DNA of 64,000 bases, from positions 1,178,001-1,242,000 of the forward strand of contig NZ_JAOPFX010000001.1 of the NCBI RefSeq assembly GCF_025515205.1. The letters are read 5' to 3'. Source of the DNA: Microbacterium fluvii (GTDB taxonomy: Bacteria > Actinomycetota > Actinomycetes > Actinomycetales > Microbacteriaceae). Positions 46,505 through 55,687 of this stretch are shown in pieces (positions within the stretch are counted from its first letter, which is position 1; each line of letters opens with the position of its first letter). The notes under the pieces are model-generated. The model searched no databases, was not told the origin of the DNA, and saw only the letters and a program-made list of their open reading frames with translations. The position numbers and the translations under genes were made by a program.

Positions 46505-47884
46505 ATGACCGACGCCGCTCCGGGCGCAGCGACCGCTGACGCCGGAATCTCCCCGCGCCTCGACCGCCTGCCCTTCACCCGCCGCCACCTCCGTGTGCTG
46601 ACCGGATCGGGCATCGGCTGGGCGCTCGACGCGATGGACGTCGGACTCATCTCGTTCGTCATCGCCGCGCTGGCCGCGCAGTGGTCGCTCGACCCCGGTC
46701 AGACGGCCTGGATCGCCTCGATCGGCTTCGTGGGCATGGCGATCGGCGCGACCGTCGGCGGGCTGCTGGCCGACAGGTTCGGCCGACGCCAGGTGTTCGC
46801 GGTGACCTTGCTCGTGTACGGAGTCGCAACGGGTGCGAGCGCACTCGTGGGCGGGCTCGCGCTGCTGCTCGTGCTGCGGTTCCTCGTCGGGCTGGGCCTG
46901 GGCGCCGAGCTGCCGGTCGCGAGCACCTACGTGAGCGAGTTCGCCCCTGCGCGCATGCGGGGCCGGCTCATCGTCATCCTCGAGGCGTTCTGGGCGGTCG
47001 GCTGGACGGCCGCGGCGCTGATCGGCTACTTCGTCATCCCCGCCTCCGACGCGGGCTGGAGGTGGGCGTTCGCGCTCGGCGCGATCCCCGCCTTCTACGC
47101 ACTTGTCGTGCGGTGGGGTCTTCCCGAGTCGGCGAGATGGCTCGAGCGGCGAGGCCGCAGTGGCGAAGCGGATGCCGTCGTGCGCTCGTTCGAGCAGTCG
47201 CCCTCGTTCGGCGGCGCCGCGCGACGGCTCGAGAGCACGCCGGCGCCGGTCGCCGCTGCGCCCGAGGCGGCCGCATCCCGTGCCTCGCAGCGGCTCGCGG
47301 CTCTCTGGTCGCGCGAGTTCCGCCTCCGCACGGCGTGCCTGTGGCTCGTGTGGTTCTGCGTCAACTTCGCCTACTACGGGGCCTTCATCTGGATCCCGTC
47401 GATCCTCGTGGCTCAGGGGTACGACCTCGTGCGTTCGTTCGGCTTCACGCTCGTGATCACCCTCGCACAGCTGCCCGGCTATGCCGTCGCCGCATGGCTC
47501 ATCGAGGTGTGGGGGCGCCGGGCGACGCTGTCGGTGTTCCTCGTCGGCTCCGTGGTCTCGGCTCTGCTGTTCGGCACGGCGGCGGGGGAGGGCGGGGTCA
47601 TCGCGGCCGGCATGGCGCTGTCGTTCTTCAACCTCGGCGCCTGGGGCGCCCTGTACGCCGTGACGCCCGAGATCTACCCGACGTCGCTGCGCGCAACCGG
47701 GTCGGGCTGGGCGGCAGGTGTCGGCCGCATCGCGTCGATCGTCGCCCCGCTGTCGGTGCCGGTGCTGCTGGCCGCCGGGGGAGCGCCCCTGCTGTTCACG
47801 GTGTTCGGCGTCTTCTTCGCCGTCGCGGCGGCCGCCGCCTGGGGCCTTGCCGACCGCCGCGGCCAGGCCCTCGACGACCGCTGA
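46505..47884 (+). CDS. MFS transporter (sugar or aromatic acid symporter type)
   Basis: A 459-residue, 12-helix major facilitator. The loop 2-3 motif GGLLADRFGRRQV near residues 87-99, the helix 4-5 motif FLVGLGLGAELPVASTYVSEF followed by PARMRGRLI, and the PESARWLERRGR segment at the middle loop place it in the group with aromatic acid:proton symporters and sugar transporters. The central loop is long and alanine-rich. It is in the same orientation as the flavin-dependent oxidoreductase 20 bases upstream, which suggests, weakly, that the two serve uptake and breakdown of the same compound. A strong hairpin follows. Confidence 0.87.
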   Translation: MTDAAPGAATADAGISPRLDRLPFTRRHLRVLTGSGIGWALDAMDVGLISFVIAALAAQWSLDPGQTAWIASIGFVGMAIGATVGGLLADRFGRRQVFAVTLLVYGVATGASALVGGLALLLVLRFLVGLGLGAELPVASTYVSEFAPARMRGRLIVILEAFWAVGWTAAALIGYFVIPASDAGWRWAFALGAIPAFYALVVRWGLPESARWLERRGRSGEADAVVRSFEQSPSFGGAARRLESTPAPVAAAPEAAASRASQRLAALWSREFRLRTACLWLVWFCVNFAYYGAFIWIPSILVAQGYDLVRSFGFTLVITLAQLPGYAVAAWLIEVWGRRATLSVFLVGSVVSALLFGTAAGEGGVIAAGMALSFFNLGAWGALYAVTPEIYPTSLRATGSGWAAGVGRIASIVAPLSVPVLLAAGGAPLLFTVFGVFFAVAAAAAWGLADRRGQALDDR

Positions 47885-47902
47885 CCTCACCCCCTGTTCC
47901 GA

Positions 47903-47959
47903 TTACGGCCACGACGCGCCGCGCCCGGGGTGCGGGCACGCGGCGCGTCGCGACCGTAA
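47903..47959 (+). terminator. Terminator after MFS gene
   Basis: CGACGCGCCGCG (47912-47923) pairs with CGCGGCGCGTCG (47939-47950), and the outer TTACGG/CCGTAA bases (47903-47908, 47954-47959) extend the stem past an internal loop. It begins 19 bases after the MFS stop codon. Confidence 0.65.
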
Positions 47960-47980
47960 CCGGTGCGGGGGAGGGGCGCT

Positions 47981-47986
47981 TAGGCT
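47981..47986 (+). promoter_or_regulatory. -10 box of leaderless SGNH gene promoter
   Basis: TAGGCT lies exactly 6 bases before the GTG at 47993, with no ribosome binding site. Confidence 0.55.
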
Positions 47987-47992
47987 TGTGCG

Positions 47993-48757
47993 GTGGATGC
48001 TGTGCGGTTCGTCGCGATCGGAGACTCGTTCACCGAAGGGGTCGGCGACGAGCTGCCCGACGGTCACGTGCGGGGCTGGGCCGATCTCGCCGCACAGGGC
48101 TGGGCCGATGCGGCGGGGGAGCAGGTCCACTATGCGAACCTCGCGATCCGCGGCAAGCTCGCGTGGCCGATCGTCGAGCAGCAGCTCGAGCCCGCCCTGG
48201 CGCTGAAGCCGACGCACCTGTCGTTCAACGGCGGCGGCAACGACATGCTGCGCCCGCGCACCACGATCGCGCACATCGTCGACGCCTTCAGCCGCGTGCT
48301 GCAGCGGTGCGACGAGGAGGGCGTGCGGCTCATCCTGCTGTCTGGGGCGAACCCGTCGGCGCAGCTGCCGATGTCGAAGCTCATCCAGCGTCGCGGCGAC
48401 GATCTCTCGGCCGCCGTCGTGGCACGCGTGGCCGATCGACCCGACGTCGTGCGAGCGCTGAACTGGCCCGACCGGGAGCTGTCGCTGCCCGGGTACTGGT
48501 CGCAGGACCGTCTGCACATGAACGCGCGTGGACACCACCGTGTGGCGGCCCGAGTGCTGACGGCGCTGGGTCTTCAGGCCCCAGACGACTGGTGGTCGCT
48601 GCCCGAGCTGCCCGACTTCGCCCGCCTGGGCGGCCGCGAGTACCTGCGCGAGCACCTGGGCCCGTGGGTGCGCAGACGGGTCACCGGCACCTCGTCGGGC
48701 GACGGCCGCGAGCCCAAGTTCGGCGAGTGGGTCGTGCGCGAGCCGCAGCGCTCGTGA
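47993..48757 (+). CDS. SGNH/GDSL-family hydrolase
   Basis: A 254-residue esterase-fold protein. Block I with the nucleophile is IGDSFTEGVGD (Ser12), block III is NGGGND, and block V with the catalytic Asp and His is DRLHMNARGH near residues 172-181. There is no signal peptide, so it is probably cytosolic, acting on an acyl or acetyl ester of unknown kind. It starts at a GTG with a -10 box 6 bases before it and overlaps the SUMF1-fold gene by 4 bases, so the two are made together. Confidence 0.9.
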   Translation: MDAVRFVAIGDSFTEGVGDELPDGHVRGWADLAAQGWADAAGEQVHYANLAIRGKLAWPIVEQQLEPALALKPTHLSFNGGGNDMLRPRTTIAHIVDAFSRVLQRCDEEGVRLILLSGANPSAQLPMSKLIQRRGDDLSAAVVARVADRPDVVRALNWPDRELSLPGYWSQDRLHMNARGHHRVAARVLTALGLQAPDDWWSLPELPDFARLGGREYLREHLGPWVRRRVTGTSSGDGREPKFGEWVVREPQRS

Positions 48758-49341
48758 GCGAGGACCTCGAGCTCGCCCGCGTCGACGGGTTCGAGCTGGG
48801 CGTGTTCGCCGTGACCGAAGAGCAGCTCGGCGCACTCCTCGGCGAGACGGCGCAGCATCCGCGTCGCCCCGCCGTGCGCGTCAGCTGGCTGCGGGCGATC
48901 CGCTTCTGCAACGCCGCGTCGGAGTGGGAGGCGCTCGACGCCGCCTACTCGTTCGACGGAGAGGATGTCACCTGGCACCGCGACGCCGACGGATACCGGC
49001 TGCCGACGGAGCGTGAGTGGGAGCTCGCATGCCGTGCGGGGTCGACGGGCGCCCACTACGGTCCGATCGCCGAGATCGCGTGGACGAGCGCCGACGGGCT
49101 CGGCACGCCGCAGGATGTCGGCGGTCGACTCCCCAACCTCTTCGGCCTCTTCGACATGCTCGGCAACGTGTGGGAGTGGTGCTGGGACGAGTTCGACATC
49201 GGCGACCGGCGCCGTGTGATCCGGGGTGGCGGATTCGCCGACGACCGCCAGCTCGTGCGCGCGACGACGCGACGCGGTGCCGATCCGCGGTCAGGTCAGC
49301 GCGATGTCGGCTTCCGCGTCGCGCGGGGTCCACTCGACTGA
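48754..49341 (+). CDS. SUMF1/formylglycine-generating-fold protein without the catalytic cysteines
   Basis: A 195-residue protein with the core of the SUMF1 fold: YRLPTEREWELACRAG near residues 79-94, GLFDMLGNVWEWCWDEF near 130-146, VIRGGGFADD near 153-162 and DVGFRVARG at the end. In true formylglycine-generating enzymes a cysteine pair lies in the stretch between the RGG and GFR motifs; here that stretch has none, so sulfatase activation is unlikely. It may be a binding or regulatory member. The GTG start overlaps the SGNH hydrolase gene by 4 bases, suggesting joint function. No sulfatase gene is near. Confidence 0.8.
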   Translation: MSEDLELARVDGFELGVFAVTEEQLGALLGETAQHPRRPAVRVSWLRAIRFCNAASEWEALDAAYSFDGEDVTWHRDADGYRLPTEREWELACRAGSTGAHYGPIAEIAWTSADGLGTPQDVGGRLPNLFGLFDMLGNVWEWCWDEFDIGDRRRVIRGGGFADDRQLVRATTRRGADPRSGQRDVGFRVARGPLD

Positions 49342-49363
49342 CTCCGCACGCGGGGCGCTCCCG

Positions 49364-49388
49364 CCCGCCATGTGGCACACATGGCGGG
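49364..49388. terminator. Terminator after SUMF1-fold gene
   Basis: A perfect 11-bp inverted repeat, CCCGCCATGTG (49364-49374) and CACATGGCGGG (49378-49388), with a 3-base loop. It starts 23 bases after the stop codon. The rest of the 173-base gap up to 49514 has no clear gene; only a ribosome binding site GAAGGAG (49502-49508) is obvious. Confidence 0.7.
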
Positions 49389-49514
49389 GGAGAGGGGCGG
49401 ATGCTGCGCCACGCACAGCCGGTGGGCGCTGTCAAGCCCTCATTCACGAGGCGACGGGTCGGCCAGGATGGGGCGTTGTGCCGGATGGGCACGTTCGACC
49501 CGAAGGAGCATGTC

Positions 49515-49775
49515 ATGAGCATCGGAGCAGGAGTCGCACTCTTCGTCATCGGAGCGATCCTCGTGTGGGGCGTCAACGTCGAGGTGGAGTGGGTGAACCT
49601 CGACATGATCGGGTACATCCTGATGGGCGCCGGCGTGCTGGTGTTCCTGCTCGGCCTCGTGCTGATGATGCGCCATCGTCAGACCGAGACCGTCACGCAC
49701 ACCTCCGTCGACCCGGCGGCCGGTCAGAGCACGACGCGTCGGTCGACCTCGATCTCGGGCGACGAGGTCGTCTGA
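49515..49775 (+). CDS. DUF6458-like small membrane protein
   Basis: An 86-residue protein with two membrane helices (about residues 3-20 and 33-53) joined by a short acidic loop (VEVEWVNLDMIG), then a basic hinge MMRHRQ and a polar tail rich in Ser and Thr. The layout matches a family of unknown function common in actinobacteria (DUF6458); I assign it from recall. The ATG at 49515 has GAAGGAG upstream. It is convergent with the MFS gene at 49785, only 9 bases away. Confidence 0.75.
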   Translation: MSIGAGVALFVIGAILVWGVNVEVEWVNLDMIGYILMGAGVLVFLLGLVLMMRHRQTETVTHTSVDPAAGQSTTRRSTSISGDEVV

Positions 49776-49784
49776 GCGGAGCCC

Positions 49785-51104
49785 TCAGCGACGGCGGCGT
49801 GGTTCGTCGAGGCCGAGCAGTTCGCGGGTTCTGCGGCGCTCGACCACGATGAACCACGCCCCGACGGCCCACAGCGGCACCTGGGTGAGAAAGGCGACGC
49901 GGAAGGCCTGCAGATCGTAGGTATCGGGTGTGCCGGCACCCTGTAGATCGAGCGCGAAGCCGATCGCGAAGATCGCGATGAGCGCCGCGAGGAATCCGCC
50001 GACGTTCGTGATGCCGGTCGCGGTGCTCAGCCGATGGGCCGGGTTGTGCGTTCGCGCGTGATCGAACGCGATCATCGAGGCCGGTCCGCCCATCGCCAAG
50101 GCGAAGGCGAGCGCGTACAGCAGCCACAGCGGCGCCGGCACCGGCCATGCGATCACCACGATCCACGCGACCGCCTGGGTCGCCACGGCCGGCAGCACCA
50201 GTGCTCGTGAGCGCAGGTGCGGGATGCGGCGCGAGAGCTCGCCCATGACGGGTCCCAGCAGCATCCCCACGACGACATAGGCCGAGGTGACTGCGGTCGC
50301 CTGCCCCCGGGTCAGCCCCTCGCCGGCGGTGAGGAACGGCACGCCCCACAGCAGGATGAACGCCGTGCCGGCGAAGGGCGTCGTGAAGTGCGACCAGAAG
50401 GCCAGGCGTGTGCCGGGGTGCGCCCAGGCGGCGCGGATGCCGACCCCGGTGTCCATCGACGAGCGCACGATCTGCACCGAGCCGGTGCCGGTGTCGACGG
50501 TCACGTCGGCGGCGACCTCGGGAGGGTGGTTGCGGATGAGCAGGAAGACGAGGATCGCGAACAGTGCGCACAGCCCCGCGATGCCACCGAACGCGATCGT
50601 CCAGCTCGTGGTGTGCAGCAGCAGGGCGAGTGGAGCCAGCGACAGCAGCTGGCCCGCTTGGCCGACCAGACCCGTGAGCTGGCTCATCAACGGACCTCGC
50701 TGGGAGGGGAACCAGGTGGCGATCAGGCGGAGCACGCTCGGGAAGATCGCCGCGTCGCCGGCACCGAGCAGCGCGCGGGCGGCGATGGCGACGCCGACGC
50801 TCACCGAGAGGGCCATCGTGAGCTGACCCACCGCCATCAGCACCATGCCGATCGTCATGATGGGGCGCGCGCCGAACCGGTCGAGCAGCAGTCCGATCGG
50901 AATCTGCATGCCGCCGTAGACGGCCAGCTGCACGACGGCGAACATCGACAGTGTCGACGCGTCGGCGTGGAAGCGCTCGGCGGCGTCGACTCCGACGGCG
51001 GACAGTGAACTCCGGTTGACGACCGCGAGCATGTAGGCGGTGACCCCGACGGCCCAGATGAGCCACGCCCGCCAGCCGGGGGCGGGAGCGAGGGGAGTGG
51101 TCAC
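49785..51104 (-). CDS. MFS transporter (anion:cation or nitrate/nitrite-like type)
   Basis: A 439-residue, 12-helix major facilitator. The helix 2-3 loop reads GLLLDRFGARPIMTIGM near residues 70-86 and helix 4 ALLGAGDAAIFPSVLRLIATWF; the latter, with FPSQRGPL, is typical of organophosphate or glucarate-type and related actinobacterial MFS proteins. The C-terminal RRRTRELLGLDEPRRRR tail is strongly basic. Substrate unknown. It starts at a GTG; a -10-like TAGGCT lies 9 bases upstream (minus strand). It follows the RibD/DHFR-fold gene on the same strand after 50 bases. Confidence 0.85.
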   Translation of the reverse strand: MTTPLAPAPGWRAWLIWAVGVTAYMLAVVNRSSLSAVGVDAAERFHADASTLSMFAVVQLAVYGGMQIPIGLLLDRFGARPIMTIGMVLMAVGQLTMALSVSVGVAIAARALLGAGDAAIFPSVLRLIATWFPSQRGPLMSQLTGLVGQAGQLLSLAPLALLLHTTSWTIAFGGIAGLCALFAILVFLLIRNHPPEVAADVTVDTGTGSVQIVRSSMDTGVGIRAAWAHPGTRLAFWSHFTTPFAGTAFILLWGVPFLTAGEGLTRGQATAVTSAYVVVGMLLGPVMGELSRRIPHLRSRALVLPAVATQAVAWIVVIAWPVPAPLWLLYALAFALAMGGPASMIAFDHARTHNPAHRLSTATGITNVGGFLAALIAIFAIGFALDLQGAGTPDTYDLQAFRVAFLTQVPLWAVGAWFIVVERRRTRELLGLDEPRRRR

Positions 51105-51154
51105 GGTGCGCCCAGCCTATCGCCGGCCGTGGCAGGGCTCCGCGGCAACCGCGC

Positions 51155-51709
51155 TCAGGCGCGCGGAACGAGATAGGTGAGTTCGGCGAACTGTCCGTTC
51201 TGACCGACCGACGCCAGATGCAGGCGGTCGGAATCGAAGCGGCGGGGGAGCAGCGGGCGCCCGGAGCCGAGCGTGACAGGTGCCACCGACAGGCGGATCT
51301 CGTCCAGCAGCCCTGCGTCGGCGAACTGCCCCGCGAGGTCGCCGCCTCCGACGACCCAGACGTCGCCGGGCCCCGCCGATTCGCGGATGCGATGCCAATG
51401 GTCGACGACCGCACCCTCGGCGAAGCGCACGTCGGCGCCGGCGACCTCGGGAAGCACTCGCGACGTGAACACCCACGTGGGACGCGCGCCGTAGAAGCCG
51501 GGCCACTTCTCGGGGTGGTCGACGAGATCTTCGTGCCGCAGTACCCACTCGTACGTCGTCGAGCCCTGGACGATCGCTCCGACGCCCTCGAGGAACGCGG
51601 GAAACCCGTCGCGTTGCTGCTCGACGGCGAAGAGCCAGTCGAGCGAGTCGTGCTCGTCGGCGAGGAACCCGTCGAGCGTCGTCGCGGTGTAGTAGATGAC
51701 GCGGGTCAT
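51155..51709 (-). CDS. Dihydrofolate reductase/RibD-fold family protein
   Basis: A 184-residue protein of the RibD C-terminal/DHFR-like group. It has the start RVIYYTATTLDGFLADEHDS, the central IVQGSTTYEWVL region, the NADPH-binding VWVVGGGDLAGQF near residues 118-130 and RLSVAPVTLGSGRPLLPR near 141-158. These proteins are probably NADPH-dependent reductases; true dihydrofolate reductase activity is not implied. It starts at an ATG with TAGCGT 7 bases upstream on the minus strand, so a leaderless mRNA is likely. Confidence 0.88.
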   Translation of the reverse strand: MTRVIYYTATTLDGFLADEHDSLDWLFAVEQQRDGFPAFLEGVGAIVQGSTTYEWVLRHEDLVDHPEKWPGFYGARPTWVFTSRVLPEVAGADVRFAEGAVVDHWHRIRESAGPGDVWVVGGGDLAGQFADAGLLDEIRLSVAPVTLGSGRPLLPRRFDSDRLHLASVGQNGQFAELTYLVPRA

Positions 51710-51716
51710 GCGCTCC

Positions 51717-51722
51717 ACGCTA
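51717..51722 (-). promoter_or_regulatory. -10 box of RibD/DHFR-fold gene promoter
   Basis: On the minus strand TAGCGT (51722-51717) lies 7 bases before the ATG at 51709. Confidence 0.45.
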
Positions 51723-51766
51723 CCGAGGGGAGTCAGCTGCGGGGCGTCACGTTCGTATGAAGTGAC

Positions 51767-51780
51767 ATAATGTGCATTAT
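51767..51780. promoter_or_regulatory. AT-rich palindrome in divergent gap
   Basis: ATAATG-TG-CATTAT is a perfect 6-bp inverted repeat with a 2-base centre, very AT-rich for this genome. It lies in the 150-base gap between the RibD/DHFR-fold gene and the carboxypeptidase-like gene. CATAAT (51766-51771) inside it resembles a -10 box for the plus strand. It could be an operator for a dimeric repressor. Confidence 0.45.
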
Positions 51781-51859
51781 CGGCGATACCGACGCGCGTC
51801 TTCCCGTTCGCAATCGGGCGTGGATGCGCCAGGATGGTGCAGACGACAGCTGGGGGCCT

Positions 51860-53251
51860 ATGTCTGCCGAATCCCACCGGTCGAGCGAACTCGCCGACCT
51901 CGACGAGCTGCTGCGCGCCGATGCGGGCGACGACGACGCGGATGCTGCGCACGAGCGTCCGCGTGGACGCCGCGCCGGCCGCATTGCGCTCGCGATCACC
52001 GCCATCGTGCCGCTCGTGCTGATGGCCGCCGCCGGCGGCTACGTCGCGTGGGCGCTGAATGCACCTCTGCCGGAGCCCGTGTCGAGCTTCCGCACCGTCG
52101 AACCGCCGGCGACCGATGCGGTGTCGCTCGCGCTGCCGTCGGGCGGAGCATCCGCCATCAGCATCGCGGGTGGCGAGGACTATCTCGGAGATGAGGCCGA
52201 CGGCATCTGGGCTTCCAGCGGATCGAACGAGCCGCGGTCGATCGCGAGCATCAGCAAGCTCATCACGGCTCTCGTGATCCTCGATGCCCACCCGCTCGAC
52301 GGCCCGGACGACGCCGGCCCCACGATCACGTTCAGCGAAGCCGACCACCGGCTCTACGACCAGTTCTACGTGCGCGGTGCCACGATCGCGGCGATGCCCG
52401 CCGGCAGCACGATGTCGCTGCGTGACGCACTGGCCACGATCCTCATTCCATCGGCGAGCAATTACGCGGTCGCCGTGTCGTCGTGGGCCTACGGGTCGCA
52501 GTGGGCCTTCCTGCAGGCCACCCGCGAGTGGCTGCGCGGGAACGGGCTCGATGACACGACGATCGTCGAGCCGACCGGCCTCGATGCGCGCAACACCAGC
52601 ACGCCCGCCGATCTGATCGCACTCGGCAAGCTCGCCGCGGCCGACCCGACGATCGCGCAGATCGTCGCGACCCCGTCGTTGTCGCTCCCCGGCCCCGGGC
52701 TCATGGTCAACACCAATGATCTGCTCGGCGTCGCTGGTGTCACGGGGCTGAAGACGGGCAATCTGGGCACGGGCAGATACAGCCTGCTCTACACCGCCGA
52801 TCTCGAGATCTCGGCGACCGAGACGCTCAAGGTCACCGGTGTGATGCTCGACCGGTATTCCCGCGCCGCCGTCGCCGACGACGTCACGGCTCTGCTGGCC
52901 AGCATCCGCTCCGGCTTCCGCGAGGTGCCGGTGGCGGCGCGCGGCGAGGTCGTCGGCTCGTTCTCGACGCCGTGGGGATCGACCGCCCGTGCGGTCGTCG
53001 CCGACGACACGGCGATCTTCGCGTGGTCCGACACCCCGATCGCCGCGACGATGACCACCGCCTCTCCCCCGGCGTTCGCCGACGGCGAGGTCGTGGGCAC
53101 GATCACCTGGACGGCGGGCCCGCACACCGCCACCGCAGACATCGTGATCGACGGCGATCTCGAGCCCCCCACCGACTGGTGGCGTCTCACTCACCCGGAG
53201 GAGCTGACCGCCTCGACGCGCGCAGCCGAGGCCGCTCCCCTGTCACCGTGA
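51860..53251 (+). CDS. D-alanyl-D-alanine carboxypeptidase-like serine peptidase (S11)
   Basis: A 463-residue membrane-anchored penicillin-binding-type protein. One membrane helix at about residues 40-63 follows a charged cytosolic head (RPRGRRAGR), so the enzyme domain is outside the cell. The catalytic motif is Ser130-Ile-Ser-Lys133, and the KTG motif is Lys298-Thr-Gly300. The second motif, normally SxN, reads PSASN (198-201), so its asparagine is shifted by one place. The family trims D-alanine from peptidoglycan stem peptides. I chose the ATG at 51860; earlier starts lie in the AT-rich palindrome region. Activity is likely but not certain. Confidence 0.85.
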   Translation: MSAESHRSSELADLDELLRADAGDDDADAAHERPRGRRAGRIALAITAIVPLVLMAAAGGYVAWALNAPLPEPVSSFRTVEPPATDAVSLALPSGGASAISIAGGEDYLGDEADGIWASSGSNEPRSIASISKLITALVILDAHPLDGPDDAGPTITFSEADHRLYDQFYVRGATIAAMPAGSTMSLRDALATILIPSASNYAVAVSSWAYGSQWAFLQATREWLRGNGLDDTTIVEPTGLDARNTSTPADLIALGKLAAADPTIAQIVATPSLSLPGPGLMVNTNDLLGVAGVTGLKTGNLGTGRYSLLYTADLEISATETLKVTGVMLDRYSRAAVADDVTALLASIRSGFREVPVAARGEVVGSFSTPWGSTARAVVADDTAIFAWSDTPIAATMTTASPPAFADGEVVGTITWTAGPHTATADIVIDGDLEPPTDWWRLTHPEELTASTRAAEAAPLSP

Positions 53252-53268
53252 CGGCATGCGCCGCCGAT

Positions 53269-55623
53269 CTACGGCCCGACGTACTGCGCCAGGTGCTCGC
53301 CCGTGAGGGTCGTCCGGTCGGCGATCAGCTGTGCGGGGGTGCCCTCGAACACCACCCGGCCGCCGTCATGCCCTGCGCCGGGGCCGAGATCGATGATCCA
53401 GTCGCCGTGCGCCATGACGGCCTGGTGGTGCTCGATGACGATGACCGATCGCCCCGAGTCGACGAGGCGATCCAGCAGCGCGAGCAGCTGCGCGACGTCG
53501 GCCAGGTGGAGTCCCGTCGTGGGCTCGTCGAGCACATACACATCGCCCTGCTCCGCCATCGCCACCGCGAGCTTCAGCCGCTGGCGCTCACCGCCTGACA
53601 GCGTGGTCAAGGGCTGACCGAGACTGACGTATCCGAGTCCCACATCGTCCAGGCGCCGCAGCACCGCGTGCGCGGCCGGCACCTTCGCTTCGCCCGCTGC
53701 GAAGAACTCGAGCGCTTCGGCGACCGGCATCGCCAGCACTTCGCTGATGTCCTTGCCGCCCAGGCGGTACTCCAGCACGGTGCCGTCGAACCGCCTGCCC
53801 TCGCACACCTCGCACGGCGAAGAGACGGTGGCCATCGGCCCCAGATCGGTGAAGACCACGCCTGCCCCGTTGCAGTTGGGGCAGGCGCCTTCGCTGTTCG
53901 GGCTGAACAGCGCCGGCTTGACTCCGTTCGCCTTCGCGAAGGCCTTGCGGATCGGCTCGAGCATGCCGGTGTAGGTGGCGGGGTTCGATCGGCGAGAGCC
54001 GCGGATGGCGCCTTGATCGATCACGACGACGCCGTCGCGTCCGGCGACGGAGCCGTGGATCAGCGAGCTCTTGCCCGACCCGGCCACGCCCGTGACGACG
54101 GTCAGCACGCCCAGCGGGATGTCGACGTCGACGCGCTGGAGATTGTTCGCGGAGGCCCCGCGCACCTCCAACCTGCCTCGGGCGGGGCGCACGGCATCCT
54201 TCGGTCGCGCCCGATCGTCGAGGTGGCGGCCGGTGAGGGTGTCGCTCGCGCGCAGCTCGGCGAGCGAACCCTCGAACACCACCTCTCCCCCGGCGCCGCC
54301 CGCGTGCGGACCGAGGTCGACGATGTGATCGGCGATCGCGATCGTCTCGGGTTTATGCTCGACCACGAGCACGGTGTTGCCCTTGTCGCGCAGCTGCACG
54401 AGCAGATCGTTCATCCGCTGGATGTCGTGCGGATGCAGGCCGATCGTCGGCTCATCGAACACGTACGTGACGTCGGTGAGGGCGGAGCCGAGGTGCCGGA
54501 TGAGCTTCGTGCGCTGGGCCTCTCCCCCGCTGAGAGTGCCGGAGGGGCGCTCCAGCGACAGGTAGCCGAGCCCGATGTCGACGAACGAGTCGAGGGTCTC
54601 GCGCAGGGTCTGCAGCAGCGGTGCGACGGAGGGATCGTCGAGGGTGCGCACCCAGTCGGCGAGGTCGCTGATCTGCATGGCGCAGGCATCGGCGATGCTC
54701 ACTCCCCCGATCGTCGACTCGCGTGCGTGCGGGGCGAGTCGCGTGCCTGCGCACTCGGGGCACGTCGTATAGGTGACGGCGCGGTCGACGAACGTGCGGA
54801 TGTGGGGCTGCATCGCGTCGCGGTCCTTCGACAGCATCGATTTCTGGATGCGGGGCACCAGGCCTTCGTAGGTGATGTTGATGCCGTTGATCTTGACCTT
54901 GGTCGGCTCCTTGTAGAGAAAGTCCTGGAGCTGCCGCTTGGAGTATTCCCGGATCGGCATGTTCGCGTCGACGAAGCCGGACTCGCTGTACAGGCGCACG
55001 TTCCAGCCGTCGGCGGTGTACCCGGGGATCGTGAGTGCGCCCTCGGCGAGCGACTTCGCGTCGTCGTAGAGCTGGGTCAGATCGATGTCGGTGACGCTGC
55101 CCATGCCCTCGCACCGCGGGCACATGCCGCCCAGCTGCGAGAAGCTGCGCTTCTCGGCGAGCTGCCTTCCGCCGCGCTCGACGGTGATCGCGCCCGCGCC
55201 GTGCACGGTGGGCACGTTGAACGAATACGCCTGCGGCGAGCCGATGTGCGGGCTGCCGAGCCGGCTGAACAGCAGCCGCAGGAAGGCGTTCGCGTCGGTC
55301 ACGGTGCCCACCGTCGAGCGCGGGTTCGATCCCAGCCGCTCCTGATCGACGATGATGGCCGTGGTGAGCCCTTCGAGCCGATCCACGTCGGGGCGGGCCA
55401 GTGTCGGCATGAACCCTTGGACGAACGAGCTGTAGGTCTCGTTGATCATGCGCTGCGACTCGGCGGCGATGGTCTCGAACACCAGCGAGCTCTTGCCCGA
55501 TCCCGACACGCCGGTGAACACCGTCAGTCGCCGCTTGGGGATGTCGAGGTCGACGTCTTTGAGGTTGTTCTCGCGCGCACCGAGCACGCGGATGAGGTCG
55601 TGGCGGTCTGCGGGATGAGTCAC
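53269..55623 (-). CDS. Short UvrA-like ABC-type ATPase
   Basis: A 784-residue UvrA homologue, about 170 residues shorter than excision-repair UvrA. It has two ATPase halves, each with a Walker A ([10 protein letters not shown] near residue 40; [10 protein letters not shown] near 520) and an ABC signature ([22 protein letters not shown]), and both zinc-binding sets (CPRCEG with CPECAG; CPNCNG with CEVCEG). The missing length corresponds to the UvrB-binding region, so it may bind DNA without feeding normal excision repair. Similar proteins are found in drug-producing actinobacteria and confer resistance to DNA-binding drugs. The GTG start has CAGCAT 7 bases upstream. The 3' neighbour is convergent. 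Confidence 0.88.
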   Translation of the reverse strand: MTHPADRHDLIRVLGARENNLKDVDLDIPKRRLTVFTGVSGSGKSSLVFETIAAESQRMINETYSSFVQGFMPTLARPDVDRLEGLTTAIIVDQERLGSNPRSTVGTVTDANAFLRLLFSRLGSPHIGSPQAYSFNVPTVHGAGAITVERGGRQLAEKRSFSQLGGMCPRCEGMGSVTDIDLTQLYDDAKSLAEGALTIPGYTADGWNVRLYSESGFVDANMPIREYSKRQLQDFLYKEPTKVKINGINITYEGLVPRIQKSMLSKDRDAMQPHIRTFVDRAVTYTTCPECAGTRLAPHARESTIGGVSIADACAMQISDLADWVRTLDDPSVAPLLQTLRETLDSFVDIGLGYLSLERPSGTLSGGEAQRTKLIRHLGSALTDVTYVFDEPTIGLHPHDIQRMNDLLVQLRDKGNTVLVVEHKPETIAIADHIVDLGPHAGGAGGEVVFEGSLAELRASDTLTGRHLDDRARPKDAVRPARGRLEVRGASANNLQRVDVDIPLGVLTVVTGVAGSGKSSLIHGSVAGRDGVVVIDQGAIRGSRRSNPATYTGMLEPIRKAFAKANGVKPALFSPNSEGACPNCNGAGVVFTDLGPMATVSSPCEVCEGRRFDGTVLEYRLGGKDISEVLAMPVAEALEFFAAGEAKVPAAHAVLRRLDDVGLGYVSLGQPLTTLSGGERQRLKLAVAMAEQGDVYVLDEPTTGLHLADVAQLLALLDRLVDSGRSVIVIEHHQAVMAHGDWIIDLGPGAGHDGGRVVFEGTPAQLIADRTTLTGEHLAQYVGP

Positions 55624-55675
55624 GTGCGCGATGCTGTCACGCCGACTCGCGCACTGTCCAGCCGAACCGCTCGCC

Positions 55676-55681
55676 TAGGCT
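55676..55681 (+). promoter_or_regulatory. -10 box of leaderless AEC transporter promoter
   Basis: TAGGCT lies exactly 6 bases before the ATG at 55688. The 64-base gap is shared with the divergent UvrA-like gene. Confidence 0.55.
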
Positions 55682-55687
55682 CGGAGC

